A stretch of 64,000 bases of DNA from an uncultured Bacteroidales bacterium (GCA_902776835.1 CACYRK010000011.1:1-64000); one strand, 5' to 3'. Positions 36,800-45,296 are shown, counted from the stretch's first letter. Notes: a model not told the origin generated them from the sequence alone. Numbers and translations: made by a program.

Positions 36800-36915
36800 G
36801 TCAAAACATCCGTTTTGACTACCATGGACATTTGGGTTTAGTTAAAAGTTTTAGGCTTCAGAAACACTGAAAAACAGTGAGAATAGGCTAGATGTGAATC
36901 TCGCCTATTTTTTTG
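36800..36915 (+). ncRNA. Candidate small RNA of about 110-115 nt
   Basis: Just downstream of a full promoter lie three hairpins. The first is gtcaaaac/gttttgac with a four-base loop (36800-36819). The second is cactg/cagtg (36865-36879). The third is aataggc/gcctatt (36882-36909), which runs into a seven-T tract and so makes a terminator. Possible peptides in this stretch are AT-rich and unlike the neighbouring genes. I do not recognise the RNA as 6S, tmRNA, SRP or RNase P. Function unknown. Confidence 0.6.
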
Positions 36916-36922
36916 TGTTATT

Positions 36923-37114
36923 TTGAACCGCCCCGCCCCGTGCCACACCATCCCCAGCAACCCCTCCGCCCTCAGCCCGAATCGGCCCCATGTGGGCATG
37001 CCCGACGGCGCATACATCTCGCCGTGGGTGATGATGTTTGTCCCCACCGATGTGCCCCAGAACTTTCAAGGACGCCTCGACATGCCACCACACGTCGTGG
37101 TTGTGAACCTTTGA
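36923..37114 (+). pseudogene. Possible gene remnant
   Basis: A 63-codon frame has GC-rich third positions like true genes here, ending MPPHVVVVNL, after a proline-rich start. It has no promoter of its own and begins just behind the small-RNA terminator. It may be the tail of a lost gene. I cannot name the family. Confidence 0.25.
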
Positions 37115-37336
37115 TGACACCGACATCACCACCAGCACGCCACAGAATCCCACAGCAACCTCTTAGCGGAGCAACCCGGCACATCACGCGCCACACTGCA
37201 TCGCCGAAAAGCACTGAAAATAAATATTGCTGTCCGGGCAAACATTCTCAGCAAGGCCACAACATGTTCATCCTAAACTATCGTGAGTTCGGCATAAGAA
37301 AATGCATACTTAGCGCATGTAAATGGCTGAGGTACA

Positions 37337-37467
37337 GTTCCTCCCCTAACTTAGGGGAGGTGGCCCGAAGGGCCGGAGGAGTGTGTGATAACACACTGGT
37401 TGGCAATTGTTTGTTGTTGACACACGCTCCCGCCCTTCGGGCACCCCCTCTAACCCAGAGGGAAACT
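37337..37467. repeat. Long imperfect inverted-repeat element
   Basis: The left arm (37337-37386) has cctcccctaacttaggggag and the tggcccgaagggccggagga block. The right arm (about 37420-37467) is an inverted diverged copy (gcccttcgggc, ccctctaacccagaggg). Each arm has its own small palindromes. The element is of the MITE or REPIN type and holds no gene. A ctgtccgggcaaac word lies about 100 bases to the left. Confidence 0.7.
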
Positions 37468-37655
37468 TACTAACTCATTGATTATGTGGTAATTTTATAC
37501 CAAACTCACGTTAAACCATCGCCGTGCAGCAAAAGCCAATAAGATTATTTCAGTTTGTATTTGGCATGCGACGGAGACCCGTCAAGGTCATATTCGGTTT
37601 AAGGTGACCTCAAAACTGATTTTCCCAACAAATGCGTCCATTTTGACCATCAAAA

Positions 37656-37900
37656 GTGTGGTCAAAGGGACAGTCCCTTTGACCACACCTAATTATTACC
37701 ATAAACTATATTTAACAAATAGGCATGAACACGCCCAAGATTACCCTGTCCAACCTCAATACTGATAACAGACTAATATATAAACGATTTATACAAATAC
37801 AACCTCAAATAAATAAATTAACTCATTTTATATCTTAAAACGTTTTTGTGAATTAGATATAATATTAGTGTGGTCAAAGGGACTGTCCCTTTGACCACAC
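37656..37900. repeat. Pair of 33-base palindromes flanking 179 AT-rich bases
   Basis: Both 37656-37688 and 37868-37900 read gtgtggtcaaagggac, one central base, then its exact complement. The centre is A in the left copy and T in the right, so they are the same unit in opposite orientations. Between them is AT-rich DNA with no gene. Confidence 0.85.
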
Positions 37901-38076
37901 TTTGGCTAAAAAGGGAAGTATTTTTTGTGTTGGCGGCGGCGCTGGCTTAGAGGTCGCGATTGACGTGGCTGGAAGAACGTGCATGGAGCGAATAGGGGGT
38001 AACTTAGATATTATGTTCGCAACCGGAAAACGCTCATTAGGGTGGACTTTGATTTCGCCTCATTTGTTTTTTGTCA
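37901..38076. other. Gene-free stretch
   Basis: Short open frames occur but lack codon bias, a ribosome site or recognisable motifs. I see nothing else here. Confidence 0.5.
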
Positions 38077-38234
38077 CACCGTCGTAGTGGAGCAGACTGA
38101 CACATCGTCTCAGTGGAGCAGCAGGACACATCGTCGCAGCGGTGCAGCACGGCACACCGTCACAGCGGTGCAGCAGGACACACCGTCGCAGCGGAGCAGA
38201 CCGACACCCACCGTCGCAGCGGTGCAGCAGGACA
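38077..38234. repeat. Six-unit 26-base tandem array
   Basis: The consensus is about cacCGTCGCAGCGGTGCAGCAGGACA, with substitutions in each copy and two extra bases before the last full unit. A seventh, partial unit runs into catcgtgcgccacactgcat, which is also found, slightly changed, at 37183-37202. No codon bias suggests a gene. Confidence 0.85.
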
Positions 38235-38327
38235 CATCGTGCGCCACACTGCATCGCTGAAAATGCCGAAAGTCGAAAAAAAACGAACAAAATTCGAGAT
38301 TATTTCTATGTTTTAAAAATTATTTAT

Positions 38328-38335
38328 TACCTTTG
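38328..38335 (+). promoter_or_regulatory. Promoter -7 box of the porin gene
   Basis: TACCTTTG, 44 bases before the ATG at 38380. Confidence 0.5.
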
Positions 38336-38379
38336 TGTTTTGAATTGATATTGTTTATTAATCGTAATATCACAATACT

Positions 38380-39498
38380 ATGAAACGGCTACTTGCAACA
38401 ATGGCGATGACACTGATTCTGTGTTTGGGCATCAGTGCTCAAGACAACGATAAAAATGCGATTTTCACCAAGCCGAAGTTCAGCGGATTTGCAATGGCCA
38501 CATATCAGGCCACCTTCCAGGATTCCGGCAACAGCAACTCGTTTGATTTAAGGCTAATAAGGGCATCTTTTGAAGGTCGCATTCTCAACGATTTCTATTA
38601 TAAGATTCAGGGGCAACTCAATGGCAACCAGACCACGCTTGGCAGCAGTCCGCGCCTGGTCGACTACTTTATGGAGTGGCAAAAACTGGATTATCTCAAG
38701 GTGCGCCTCGGGCAATTCAAGCGGCCGTTCACCTTCGAGAATCCGATGAATCCCATCGACCAGGGCTTCATGTCGTATTCGCAACCCGTGTCGAAGTTGG
38801 CGGGATTCAGCGACCGCTGTGGCGAGCATGCCTGCAATGGTCGCGACATCGGCCTGCAGTTGCAGGGCGACCTGCTGAAAAACTCTGCCGGCCGCTACCT
38901 GCTGCACTACCAGGTGGGCGTTTTCAATGGCCAGGGCGTCAACATGAAGGACGTCGATGAGAAGAAAGACATCATTGGCGGCGTATGGGTGATGCCCATC
39001 GCCGGGCTGCGCATTGGCGCTTTCGGCTGGGAAGGGTCGTACGCCCGCAAGAGTGGCGGCGAGATTGTCAGCCTCAACAAGCATCGCTACGCCCTCAGTG
39101 GTGAATACAAGAAGGGCGACCTGCAGTTGCGAGCCGAGTACGTCCACTCGACCGGCCTGGGCTTCGCCACCACTTATCAGAAGTCGGAGAACGCCAGCGA
39201 TGTGACCATCAAGACCTACAGCAAAGACGGCGTGCCGGTGGCCAACGACAAGGCCGACGCCTTCTACGCCCTTGCCATCGTGCCGGTGGTGGCCGACAAA
39301 CTGATGGCCAAGGCCCGCTACGACATCTACCGCCCAACGGCAAGTTCGGTGGCGGCAAAGACCAACTATGAGATAGGATTTAACTATCGTTTCTGCAAAT
39401 ACTTGGAGGTGCAGTCAGAGTACGTGCTCACCAACGACCGCTCGCTCGACAAGCACAACTACAGCAGTGTGTTTTTGCAGGTAAGCATCCGTTACTAA
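38380..39498 (+). CDS. Phosphate-selective porin O/P-like outer-membrane protein
   Basis: A 372-residue barrel protein with signal peptide MKRLLATMAMTLILCLGISA. The mature part shows the OprO/OprP-like pattern FDLRLIRASFEGRILNDFYYKIQGQL, VRLGQFKRPFTFENP, and ends VFLQVSIRY with a terminal aromatic residue. It is 24 bases upstream of dcuB, so the outer-membrane pore and the inner-membrane dicarboxylate carrier are likely co-expressed. That makes C4-dicarboxylates a possible cargo (inference from context). Confidence 0.85.
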   Translation: MKRLLATMAMTLILCLGISAQDNDKNAIFTKPKFSGFAMATYQATFQDSGNSNSFDLRLIRASFEGRILNDFYYKIQGQLNGNQTTLGSSPRLVDYFMEWQKLDYLKVRLGQFKRPFTFENPMNPIDQGFMSYSQPVSKLAGFSDRCGEHACNGRDIGLQLQGDLLKNSAGRYLLHYQVGVFNGQGVNMKDVDEKKDIIGGVWVMPIAGLRIGAFGWEGSYARKSGGEIVSLNKHRYALSGEYKKGDLQLRAEYVHSTGLGFATTYQKSENASDVTIKTYSKDGVPVANDKADAFYALAIVPVVADKLMAKARYDIYRPTASSVAAKTNYEIGFNYRFCKYLEVQSEYVLTNDRSLDKHNYSSVFLQVSIRY

Positions 39499-39522
39499 TA
39501 AACAAATAAATACCTTCTAACC

Positions 39523-40986
39523 ATGTCACTACTAATGATTTTACAACTCTGCATCGTACTTGCAGCGTTGTGGCTGGGCTCAAAATACGGGAGTTTGGCA
39601 CTGGGAGCAATATCAGGCATCGGACTTGCGATTCTGGTGTTTGGTTTTGGAATGAAACCGGGCAGTCCGCCCACCGACGTTATCTACATCATCATTGCCG
39701 CGGTAACTTGCGCCGGCATCTTGCAGGCGTCGGGCGGCATGGACTGGTTGATTCAGTTGGCCGAGAAACTGCTGCGCAAACACCCGGCGCGTATCACCTT
39801 CCTGGCTCCGCTGTGCACGTTCTTCCTGACTGTGCTTGTGGGAACCGGACACGTGGTTTACACGCTGATGCCCATCATCTGCGACATTGCGATAAGGAAG
39901 GGCATCAGGCCTGAGCGCCCCTGCGGAATCGCCAGCATTGCTTCGCAGATTGGTATCACCTGCTCGCCCATCGCGGCTGCCGTGGTGGCCTTCATTACCA
40001 TCTCAGGCGCGAATGGTTACACAATCAGCATCCCGCAAGTGCTCATGGTTACCTTCCCCGCGTGCCTGCTGGGTATTTTCATGGCTTCGGTGGCTTCGTA
40101 CAAGCGTGGCAAAGACCTGGACAAGGATCCAGAGTTCCAGAAGAAGATTGCCGACCCTGAGCAGCGCGAGTTCATCTATGGCAGTTCTGCCACCACGCTC
40201 GACAAGAAGATTGCTCCCGAGAGCAAGCGTGCGGTGCTTATCTTCCTGATTGCCCTGGTGGTGATTGTGCTCTTTGCAATCTTCCAGGAACTGCTACCGG
40301 CCTACAATGCTGTAAAAGCGATAAAAAATGCGCACGATGTCGCAGTGGTAGGATCGTCAACCGCTATCACAGCCGAGCAACTCGCCAAGGCGGGCTTTGC
40401 CTACAATGGTGTTACAGAGGTGGTTTCGGCGCCTCTGAAAATGAACGTCGTTATCCAGATTGTAATGATTACGGCAGCGGCATTGATGATAATATTCTGC
40501 AAGGTGTCGCCCAAGAAGGCCGTCGCAGGCCCGGTGTGGCAAAGCGGTATGGTCGCCGTGGTGGCTATTTACGGCATCGCCTGGCTCGCCGACACCTATT
40601 TCGCCAATTATCTGTCGGAGATACAGAGCATGCTTGCCGGCATGGTTGAGAACTATCCGTGGTCAATCGCCTTCGCATTCTTCATCGTTTCGGTGCTGGT
40701 CAACTCGCAGGGAGCCGTGGTTGTGGCCATGGTGCCGCTGGCCTATAAACTGGGTATCGACGGATGGATTTTGCTGGGCGTGCTCCCGTCGGTTTACGGC
40801 TATTTCTTCATCCCCAACTATCCCTCAGACATCGCCACGGTGAACTTCGACCGCACAGGCACCACAGTGATTGGCAAATACCTGCTGAACCACTCATTTA
40901 TGATGCCTGGCCTCATACACACAGCGGTAGCCAGTGTGACTGGCTACCTACTCGCTTATTTCTTCCACACGATGGGTGTAATATAA
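39523..40986 (+). CDS. dcuB: Anaerobic C4-dicarboxylate transporter (DcuA/DcuB family)
   Basis: A 487-residue inner-membrane protein with about 12 helices. Family marks include TFFLTVLVGTGHVVYTLMPI, ITCSPIAAAVVAF and FFIPNYPSDIATVNFDRTGTT. Dcu carriers exchange fumarate, malate or aspartate for succinate during anaerobic fumarate respiration. That fits succinate-producing Bacteroidales and the pckA gene at 7 kb. The DcuA and DcuB subtypes cannot be separated safely from sequence alone. It is downstream of a porin gene and convergent with ddl. Confidence 0.93.
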   Translation: MSLLMILQLCIVLAALWLGSKYGSLALGAISGIGLAILVFGFGMKPGSPPTDVIYIIIAAVTCAGILQASGGMDWLIQLAEKLLRKHPARITFLAPLCTFFLTVLVGTGHVVYTLMPIICDIAIRKGIRPERPCGIASIASQIGITCSPIAAAVVAFITISGANGYTISIPQVLMVTFPACLLGIFMASVASYKRGKDLDKDPEFQKKIADPEQREFIYGSSATTLDKKIAPESKRAVLIFLIALVVIVLFAIFQELLPAYNAVKAIKNAHDVAVVGSSTAITAEQLAKAGFAYNGVTEVVSAPLKMNVVIQIVMITAAALMIIFCKVSPKKAVAGPVWQSGMVAVVAIYGIAWLADTYFANYLSEIQSMLAGMVENYPWSIAFAFFIVSVLVNSQGAVVVAMVPLAYKLGIDGWILLGVLPSVYGYFFIPNYPSDIATVNFDRTGTTVIGKYLLNHSFMMPGLIHTAVASVTGYLLAYFFHTMGVI

Positions 40987-41004
40987 CCCTGTGTGAGTGA
41001 ATTA

Positions 41005-42006
41005 TCAGAACTGGTTCTCGATGATGTCGGTGAGCACATCGCGCATCTCGAGACCAGCGGCGCGCACCTGCTGCGGAATAAAACTGGTGGCCGTCATGCC
41101 CGGTGTGGTGTTGACCTCCAGCATATTGATGCGGTCGGTGCCGTCGTCGTTCTTGGTGACGATGAAGTCGATGCGGATGATGCCGTTGCAGTGCAGGATG
41201 TCGTAGATGCGCGACGTCTCGGCCTGCAGGGCCGCCGTGAGTTCGGGCGAGATGCGCGCGGGGGTGATCTCCTCCACCTCGCCGTTGTACTTGGCATTAT
41301 AGTCGAAAAACTCGTTGTGCGTCACCACCTCGGTGATGGGGAACACCACACTCTTGTTGCGAGTCTTGTAGCAACCCACGGTCACCTCGGTGCCGTCGAG
41401 ATAATGCTCAATCATCACCTGGTTGAACTGCTTGAAAGCGTTCTCGATGGCCGGGGCCAACTGGCTCTTGTCCTTGACCTTGGTGACGCCGAAACTCGAG
41501 CCGTCGTCGGTGGGCTTGACGAAGCACGGAATGCCCAACTGCGCCTCGATGTCGTCCTCGGTAATCGAGCGGTCGACGTCCTTGAGAAGCAAGATGCTGT
41601 CGGGCACCGTCACGTTGAACGAGCGCAGGTAGTTGTTGAGCATGTATTTGTTGAAGGTCAGCGACTCAACCAGCACGCCGCACGTTGAGTAAGGCATGCC
41701 GATGAGGTCGAAGTAGCCTTGCAAGATGCCATTCTCGCCCGGAGTGCCGTGGATGGTGATATAGGCGTAGTCGAAGGTAGTCTTCACGCCATTGTGGGTA
41801 AACGAGAAGTCGTTCTTGTCGATTTGCGCCTGCTCGTCGTCGCCAATTTTCACGTGCCAGTCCTGGCCACGCATCACCACTATGTTGACATTATAACGCT
41901 CGCGGTCGAACCATGAGTAGAGCCCTTGGGCCGAGCGCAGCGACACCTCGTGTTCCATCGAGTCGCCACCGCACACAATTGCTATGTTTCTCTTTTTGCT
42001 TTCCAT
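41005..42006 (-). CDS. ddl: D-alanine--D-alanine ligase
   Basis: A 333-residue ATP-grasp enzyme making the D-Ala-D-Ala dipeptide of peptidoglycan. It has GGDSMEHEVSLRSAQ at the N-terminus, IPCFVKPTDDGSSFGVTKV (ATP-binding) and RIDFIVTKNDDG...MLEVNTTPGMTATSF (metal and product loop). The start at 42004-42006 gives the family-typical N-terminus. Its leader contains a ten-C run (42086-42095). Convergent with dcuB, with only 18 bases between the stop codons. Confidence 0.95.
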   Translation of the reverse strand: MESKKRNIAIVCGGDSMEHEVSLRSAQGLYSWFDRERYNVNIVVMRGQDWHVKIGDDEQAQIDKNDFSFTHNGVKTTFDYAYITIHGTPGENGILQGYFDLIGMPYSTCGVLVESLTFNKYMLNNYLRSFNVTVPDSILLLKDVDRSITEDDIEAQLGIPCFVKPTDDGSSFGVTKVKDKSQLAPAIENAFKQFNQVMIEHYLDGTEVTVGCYKTRNKSVVFPITEVVTHNEFFDYNAKYNGEVEEITPARISPELTAALQAETSRIYDILHCNGIIRIDFIVTKNDDGTDRINMLEVNTTPGMTATSFIPQQVRAAGLEMRDVLTDIIENQF

Positions 42007-42085
42007 TAATAATCGATTATTGAAATATCGTGCAAAATTACACAAACTCTGCGACATTCCCCCTCAAAACCCCATTTTTTTTGCA

Positions 42086-42170
42086 CCCCCCCCCCGTAAG
42101 AGAGGCGTCATAAGAGCCGTCACTTTGATTATCGAACCATCGATTGCTCGAACACTCGAACGCTCGAGTT
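42086..42170. repeat. Ten-C homopolymer and TCGAAC-type short repeats upstream of ddl
   Basis: C10 occupies 42086-42095. At about 42132-42170, tcgaac words recur every nine bases and end ctcgag. A similar run lies at 20083-20107 (ctcgagcattcgaacattcg). Confidence 0.7.
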
Positions 42171-42307
42171 TAAATAGACATGATACATTATCCAAGGATT
42201 TCGTAGCGAATGCCGCCCAACTGGCCACACACGTAGGCCGTAGGCTGGCGGTCATGCTGGCGCAAGTCGTCGAGATATAGCGGCTCCTTCGGCAAATCAA
42301 AGGGGCG

Positions 42308-43012
42308 TTATTGGTTGCGGAGGAGTTTGATGAGGTCGGCGACGCCTTCGGTGGCTTTCTTGGGGATGACGTGCACCCAACTGGGCACGCTGGCGGGGTT
42401 GGGGTCGATGTAGTAGACCTCGGTGCCTCGGCGCGCGTATTGCAGCAGTGCCGCGGCGGGATAAACCACCAGCGAGGTGCCGATGACCACCAGTATGTCG
42501 GCTTGCTGAACCAGGCCTACCGCGGGCTCAAACTCGGGCACGCTCTCGCCGAAGAACACGATGTGCGGGCGCACGGGGTCGCCGTAGGGGTCGCGGGTGT
42601 CGACGGTGGTCGTCAACCCCTTGTCGGTGAGTTGGTCGCAAGGCAGTTGGTAGATGCGCTCGGGGTGGCGCATTGAGCGCACCTTCATCAGTTCGCCGTG
42701 CAGGTGCAGCACATGCTTGCTGCCGGCTCGCTCGTGCAGGTCGTCGACGTTCTGTGTGATAATGCGCACGTCGAAGTCTTTCTCCAGGTCCACCAGGCCC
42801 AGGTGTGCGGCATTGGGATGGACAGTATCCTGCATCTTCTTGCGCATATTGCTGTAAAACTCGTGAATCAGCGGCGGGTTAGCGGCAAAGCCCTCGGCAC
42901 TGGCCACTTCCATCACGGGATAGGTGTCCCACAGGCCTCCCGCATCGCGATAGGTCATCATTCCACTCTCGGCACTTATGCCGGCTCCACTCGATACAAC
43001 TAATTTTTTCAT
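42308..43012 (-). CDS. cobB: Sirtuin-type NAD-dependent protein deacylase without zinc cysteines
   Basis: A 234-residue sirtuin. It has the NAD-binding SGAGISAESG, then TYRDAGGLW, TQNVDDLHERAG and LHLHGEL with the catalytic histidine; VIGTSLVVYPAA and YIDPNP close the Rossmann fold. Only one cysteine is present in the whole protein, so the four-cysteine zinc knuckle is missing. It probably removes acyl groups from lysines in cytoplasmic proteins. The start at the ATG 43010-43012 fits the family; the longer frame begins beyond a TACTTTTG box. Confidence 0.88.
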   Translation of the reverse strand: MKKLVVSSGAGISAESGMMTYRDAGGLWDTYPVMEVASAEGFAANPPLIHEFYSNMRKKMQDTVHPNAAHLGLVDLEKDFDVRIITQNVDDLHERAGSKHVLHLHGELMKVRSMRHPERIYQLPCDQLTDKGLTTTVDTRDPYGDPVRPHIVFFGESVPEFEPAVGLVQQADILVVIGTSLVVYPAAALLQYARRGTEVYYIDPNPASVPSWVHVIPKKATEGVADLIKLLRNQ

Positions 43013-43035
43013 GACGATTATTTTTTTAAACCGTA

Positions 43036-43043
43036 CAAAAGTA
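43036..43043 (-). promoter_or_regulatory. Promoter -7 box of the sirtuin gene
   Basis: TACTTTTG on the minus strand, 23 bases before the start. Confidence 0.45.
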
Positions 43044-43289
43044 GGAATAATTTTGCAATTTTCCAATAGGTGAATACACTTTTTCAATGGAGTTTTTGCT
43101 GCAAAGTTACGAATCTCCCGCAGGTCTCGCCATGTCACCCACACTGTCTCGCAGATTACACAGATAATAATTAGTTTAATTTGTTTAATTCGTTGATTGA
43201 TAACAAACTACGAATTTATCTGATATGATGTTTTACGCCCCAAGGTCATTGATGCTTGCTTTTATATGATATTAAACACGAATGCCCAT

Positions 43290-43360
43290 GAATTATCCAT
43301 TAATTAATTTTGATTCAATATATTGCACATCAAAAATTTAATGGATAATTTGTGGATAAT
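43290..43360. repeat. DnaA-box-like words in an AT-rich spacer
   Basis: tgtggataa (43351-43359) is a perfect TTATCCACA on the minus strand. Near-matches TTATCCATT lie at 43292 on the plus strand and at 43341-43349 on the minus strand. They form an inverted arrangement. Related words fill 49281-49442. The rest of 43145-43550 holds no gene that I can see. Confidence 0.6.
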
Positions 43361-43550
43361 TCATATTTATGTTTACCACCTACATAGCCAATAATTCATG
43401 TTTTGCAACATTCAAGGACCGTCAGCAGATGTTTCAAAATTGCCGCTGGAACTCTGTGTGTTGGGGGCAAAGAGGGTCGTAATAGGGACGCAAGGAGGGT
43501 ATATTAGCATTTTTTTAATAAAAAAGTGCCGTTGTGATTGTGAAAAGCAT

Positions 43551-43558
43551 TAACTTTG
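43551..43558 (+). promoter_or_regulatory. Promoter -7 box of the FKBP gene pair
   Basis: TAACTTTG, 37 bases before the ATG at 43596. Confidence 0.5.
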
Positions 43559-43595
43559 CACGAAATTTGCAAGTGAAAATGCTAAACATTTGATA

Positions 43596-44186
43596 ATGGA
43601 CAAATTAAGTTATGCATTAGGCTTGAGTATGGGCCAGAATTTTCGTGGCTCGGGTATTCAGGACCTTAATATTGAAGATTTTGCTGCCGGTCTGCGCGCT
43701 GTTTATTGTGGCGAGGAGAAGCAGATGGGCTACGACGAGGCAAAGCGTGTGGTAACCGAGTTTTTCACCAAACTCGAGCAGGCTGGTGCCGAGGATAACG
43801 CTCGCCTTGGCCGCGAGTTTTTGGAGAACAATGCCAAGCAAGAGGGCGTGCATGTCACTGCCAGCGGCTTGCAATACCAGGTTGTTAAGCCTGGCGACGG
43901 CCCCAAGCCGGGTCCGAAAGATGTGGTGATTGTTCACTACACTGGCCGCCTGATCGACGGCACGGTGTTCGACTCGTCGGTCGAGCGCGGTGAGCCTGCA
44001 GAGTTCGCTGTGGGCCAGGTGATTCCCGGTTGGGTCGAGGGTTTGCAGTTGATGAACGAGGGTGCCGCTTGGCGCCTGTTTATCCCCTCAGAGTTGGCCT
44101 ATGGCAAGCATGGCGCGGGCCCGATCCAGCCCAATAGCACGCTCATCTTCGATGTGCAACTCATCAAAATCAAGGACAAAAAGTAA
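43596..44186 (+). CDS. FKBP-type peptidyl-prolyl cis-trans isomerase, no signal peptide
   Basis: A 196-residue isomerase accelerating proline cis-trans change. Residues 1-90 are the helical FkpA-like dimerisation part (LSYALGLSMGQNFRGSGI). Residues 95-196 are the FKBP domain (YTGRLIDGTVFDSS, FAVGQVIPGWVEGLQLM, YGKHGAGPIQPNSTLIFDVQL). There is no signal sequence, so it appears cytoplasmic. The start is the ATG at 43596, two codons inside the open frame. It is 43 bases upstream of a lipoprotein FKBP gene. Confidence 0.9.
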   Translation: MDKLSYALGLSMGQNFRGSGIQDLNIEDFAAGLRAVYCGEEKQMGYDEAKRVVTEFFTKLEQAGAEDNARLGREFLENNAKQEGVHVTASGLQYQVVKPGDGPKPGPKDVVIVHYTGRLIDGTVFDSSVERGEPAEFAVGQVIPGWVEGLQLMNEGAAWRLFIPSELAYGKHGAGPIQPNSTLIFDVQLIKIKDKK

Positions 44187-44229
44187 AACAGGAAACACAC
44201 ATATTTATATAATATTTTAGAAACTTATT

Positions 44230-45132
44230 ATGAAGAAATTTTTCACAATGGCAATGGTTGCTGTCATGGGCCTCTCGCTCCTGAGTTGCAACCAAAAGGG
44301 TGGCAGCGCAACAAGTAATGTCAGCGCCGCCATGAAGGACTCGGTAAGCACTGCATTTGGCGACTTTGCCGGTAGCATTTTCAACTTCCAGAGCGCTCAA
44401 GACTCGACGCTCAACAAGGAGGCTTTCTTGCGTGGCATGAACGCTGTTCTCAACAGCGACACCGCAAAGAGTTATCAGGCTGGTATGCAGGTGGCTATGC
44501 AGATGATGCAGGAAATCGACCGCATGCAGAAGGAAGGCATCGGCTTCGACAAGGCCAAATTTATGCAGCACTTCAAGAAAGCCTTTATGGCCGACAGCGC
44601 TGTTTCTGAGATGGCTCTGCAGCAGATGCAGACCGAATACACTGGCCTGATGAGCCGCGCCGCTTCGGAGGCTAAGAAGAACGACCCCGAGGCTATCAAG
44701 CACAAGAAGGCCGGCGAGGCTTTCGTCAACAAGAAAGCCGCTGAGCCCGGTTACATCAAGACCAAGAGCGGCATCGTTTACAAGGTGATTGCTCCGGGTG
44801 CTGGCGAGAACTTCAAGGACGGCGACGCCATCATGACCAAGTACAAAGGCACACACATCGACGGCAAGGTGTTCGACGAGAGCAAAGATGCTGTGCCATT
44901 CAAGACCAACGGTGTGATCCCCGGCTTTGCCGAGGTGCTCAAGTTGATGAAGCCCGGCTCGAAGGTCGAGGTCATCATCCCCGGCGACCAGGCTTATGGC
45001 GACGAGGGTCAGCGTAACCCGATGACTGGCGAATACACCATCTATCCCAACGAGACGCTGGTGTTCGAACTCGAGACCGTGGGTCTGCAGAAGCCTGAGG
45101 ATGCCAAGAAGCCTCAGACGCCCACTCGCTAA
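44230..45132 (+). CDS. FKBP-type peptidyl-prolyl isomerase lipoprotein
   Basis: A 300-residue lipoprotein (signal peptide ending SLLSC, Cys20). A long helical N-terminal dimerisation region (about 30-170) precedes an FKBP domain (about 175-290: GDAIMTKYKGTHIDGKVFDES, GVIPGFAEVLKLMKPGSKVE, YPNETLVFELETV). It probably helps fold outer-membrane or secreted proteins in the periplasm. It follows the cytoplasmic paralogue. A strong terminator is shortly downstream. Confidence 0.92.
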   Translation: MKKFFTMAMVAVMGLSLLSCNQKGGSATSNVSAAMKDSVSTAFGDFAGSIFNFQSAQDSTLNKEAFLRGMNAVLNSDTAKSYQAGMQVAMQMMQEIDRMQKEGIGFDKAKFMQHFKKAFMADSAVSEMALQQMQTEYTGLMSRAASEAKKNDPEAIKHKKAGEAFVNKKAAEPGYIKTKSGIVYKVIAPGAGENFKDGDAIMTKYKGTHIDGKVFDESKDAVPFKTNGVIPGFAEVLKLMKPGSKVEVIIPGDQAYGDEGQRNPMTGEYTIYPNETLVFELETVGLQKPEDAKKPQTPTR

Positions 45133-45201
45133 GGCACACACCGACGCGGCACTACCGATTCGGGTAGTGAGTGTATGATATTGCGCGTCAACGACTTTCA
45201 G

Positions 45202-45246
45202 AGTGTCAAAAACCACATTTTTATGGTTTTTGACACTTTTTTTTTG
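45202..45246 (+). terminator. Strong terminator of the FKBP operon
   Basis: A 14-base perfect stem (45202-45215 with 45224-45237) and a run of nine T. Confidence 0.88.
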
Positions 45247-45265
45247 CAAAAAATATCATTTTTTC

Positions 45266-45296
45266 TTGGATTGCACGGAATTTTGTTATATATTTG
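45266..45296 (+). promoter_or_regulatory. Promoter of the Lrp/AsnC gene
   Basis: TTGG (45266-45269), 19 bases and TATATTTG (45289-45296), 32 bases before the first ATG. Confidence 0.55.

Noticed and set aside
36682-36870. 62-residue frame across the small-RNA promoter
   Set aside because: It starts inside the preceding glycosyltransferase gene and crosses the promoter; it is AT-rich and without motif.
37902-38087. 61-residue frame in the repeat island
   Set aside because: It starts with TTG, has no promoter, ribosome site or family motif, and runs into the tandem array.
38077-38234. CRISPR array
   Set aside because: The 26-base units are contiguous, with no unique spacers and no cas genes nearby.
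42311-42676. 121-residue plus-strand frame over the sirtuin gene
   Set aside because: It lies wholly within the sirtuin on the other strand and has no start context or motif; it is a shadow.
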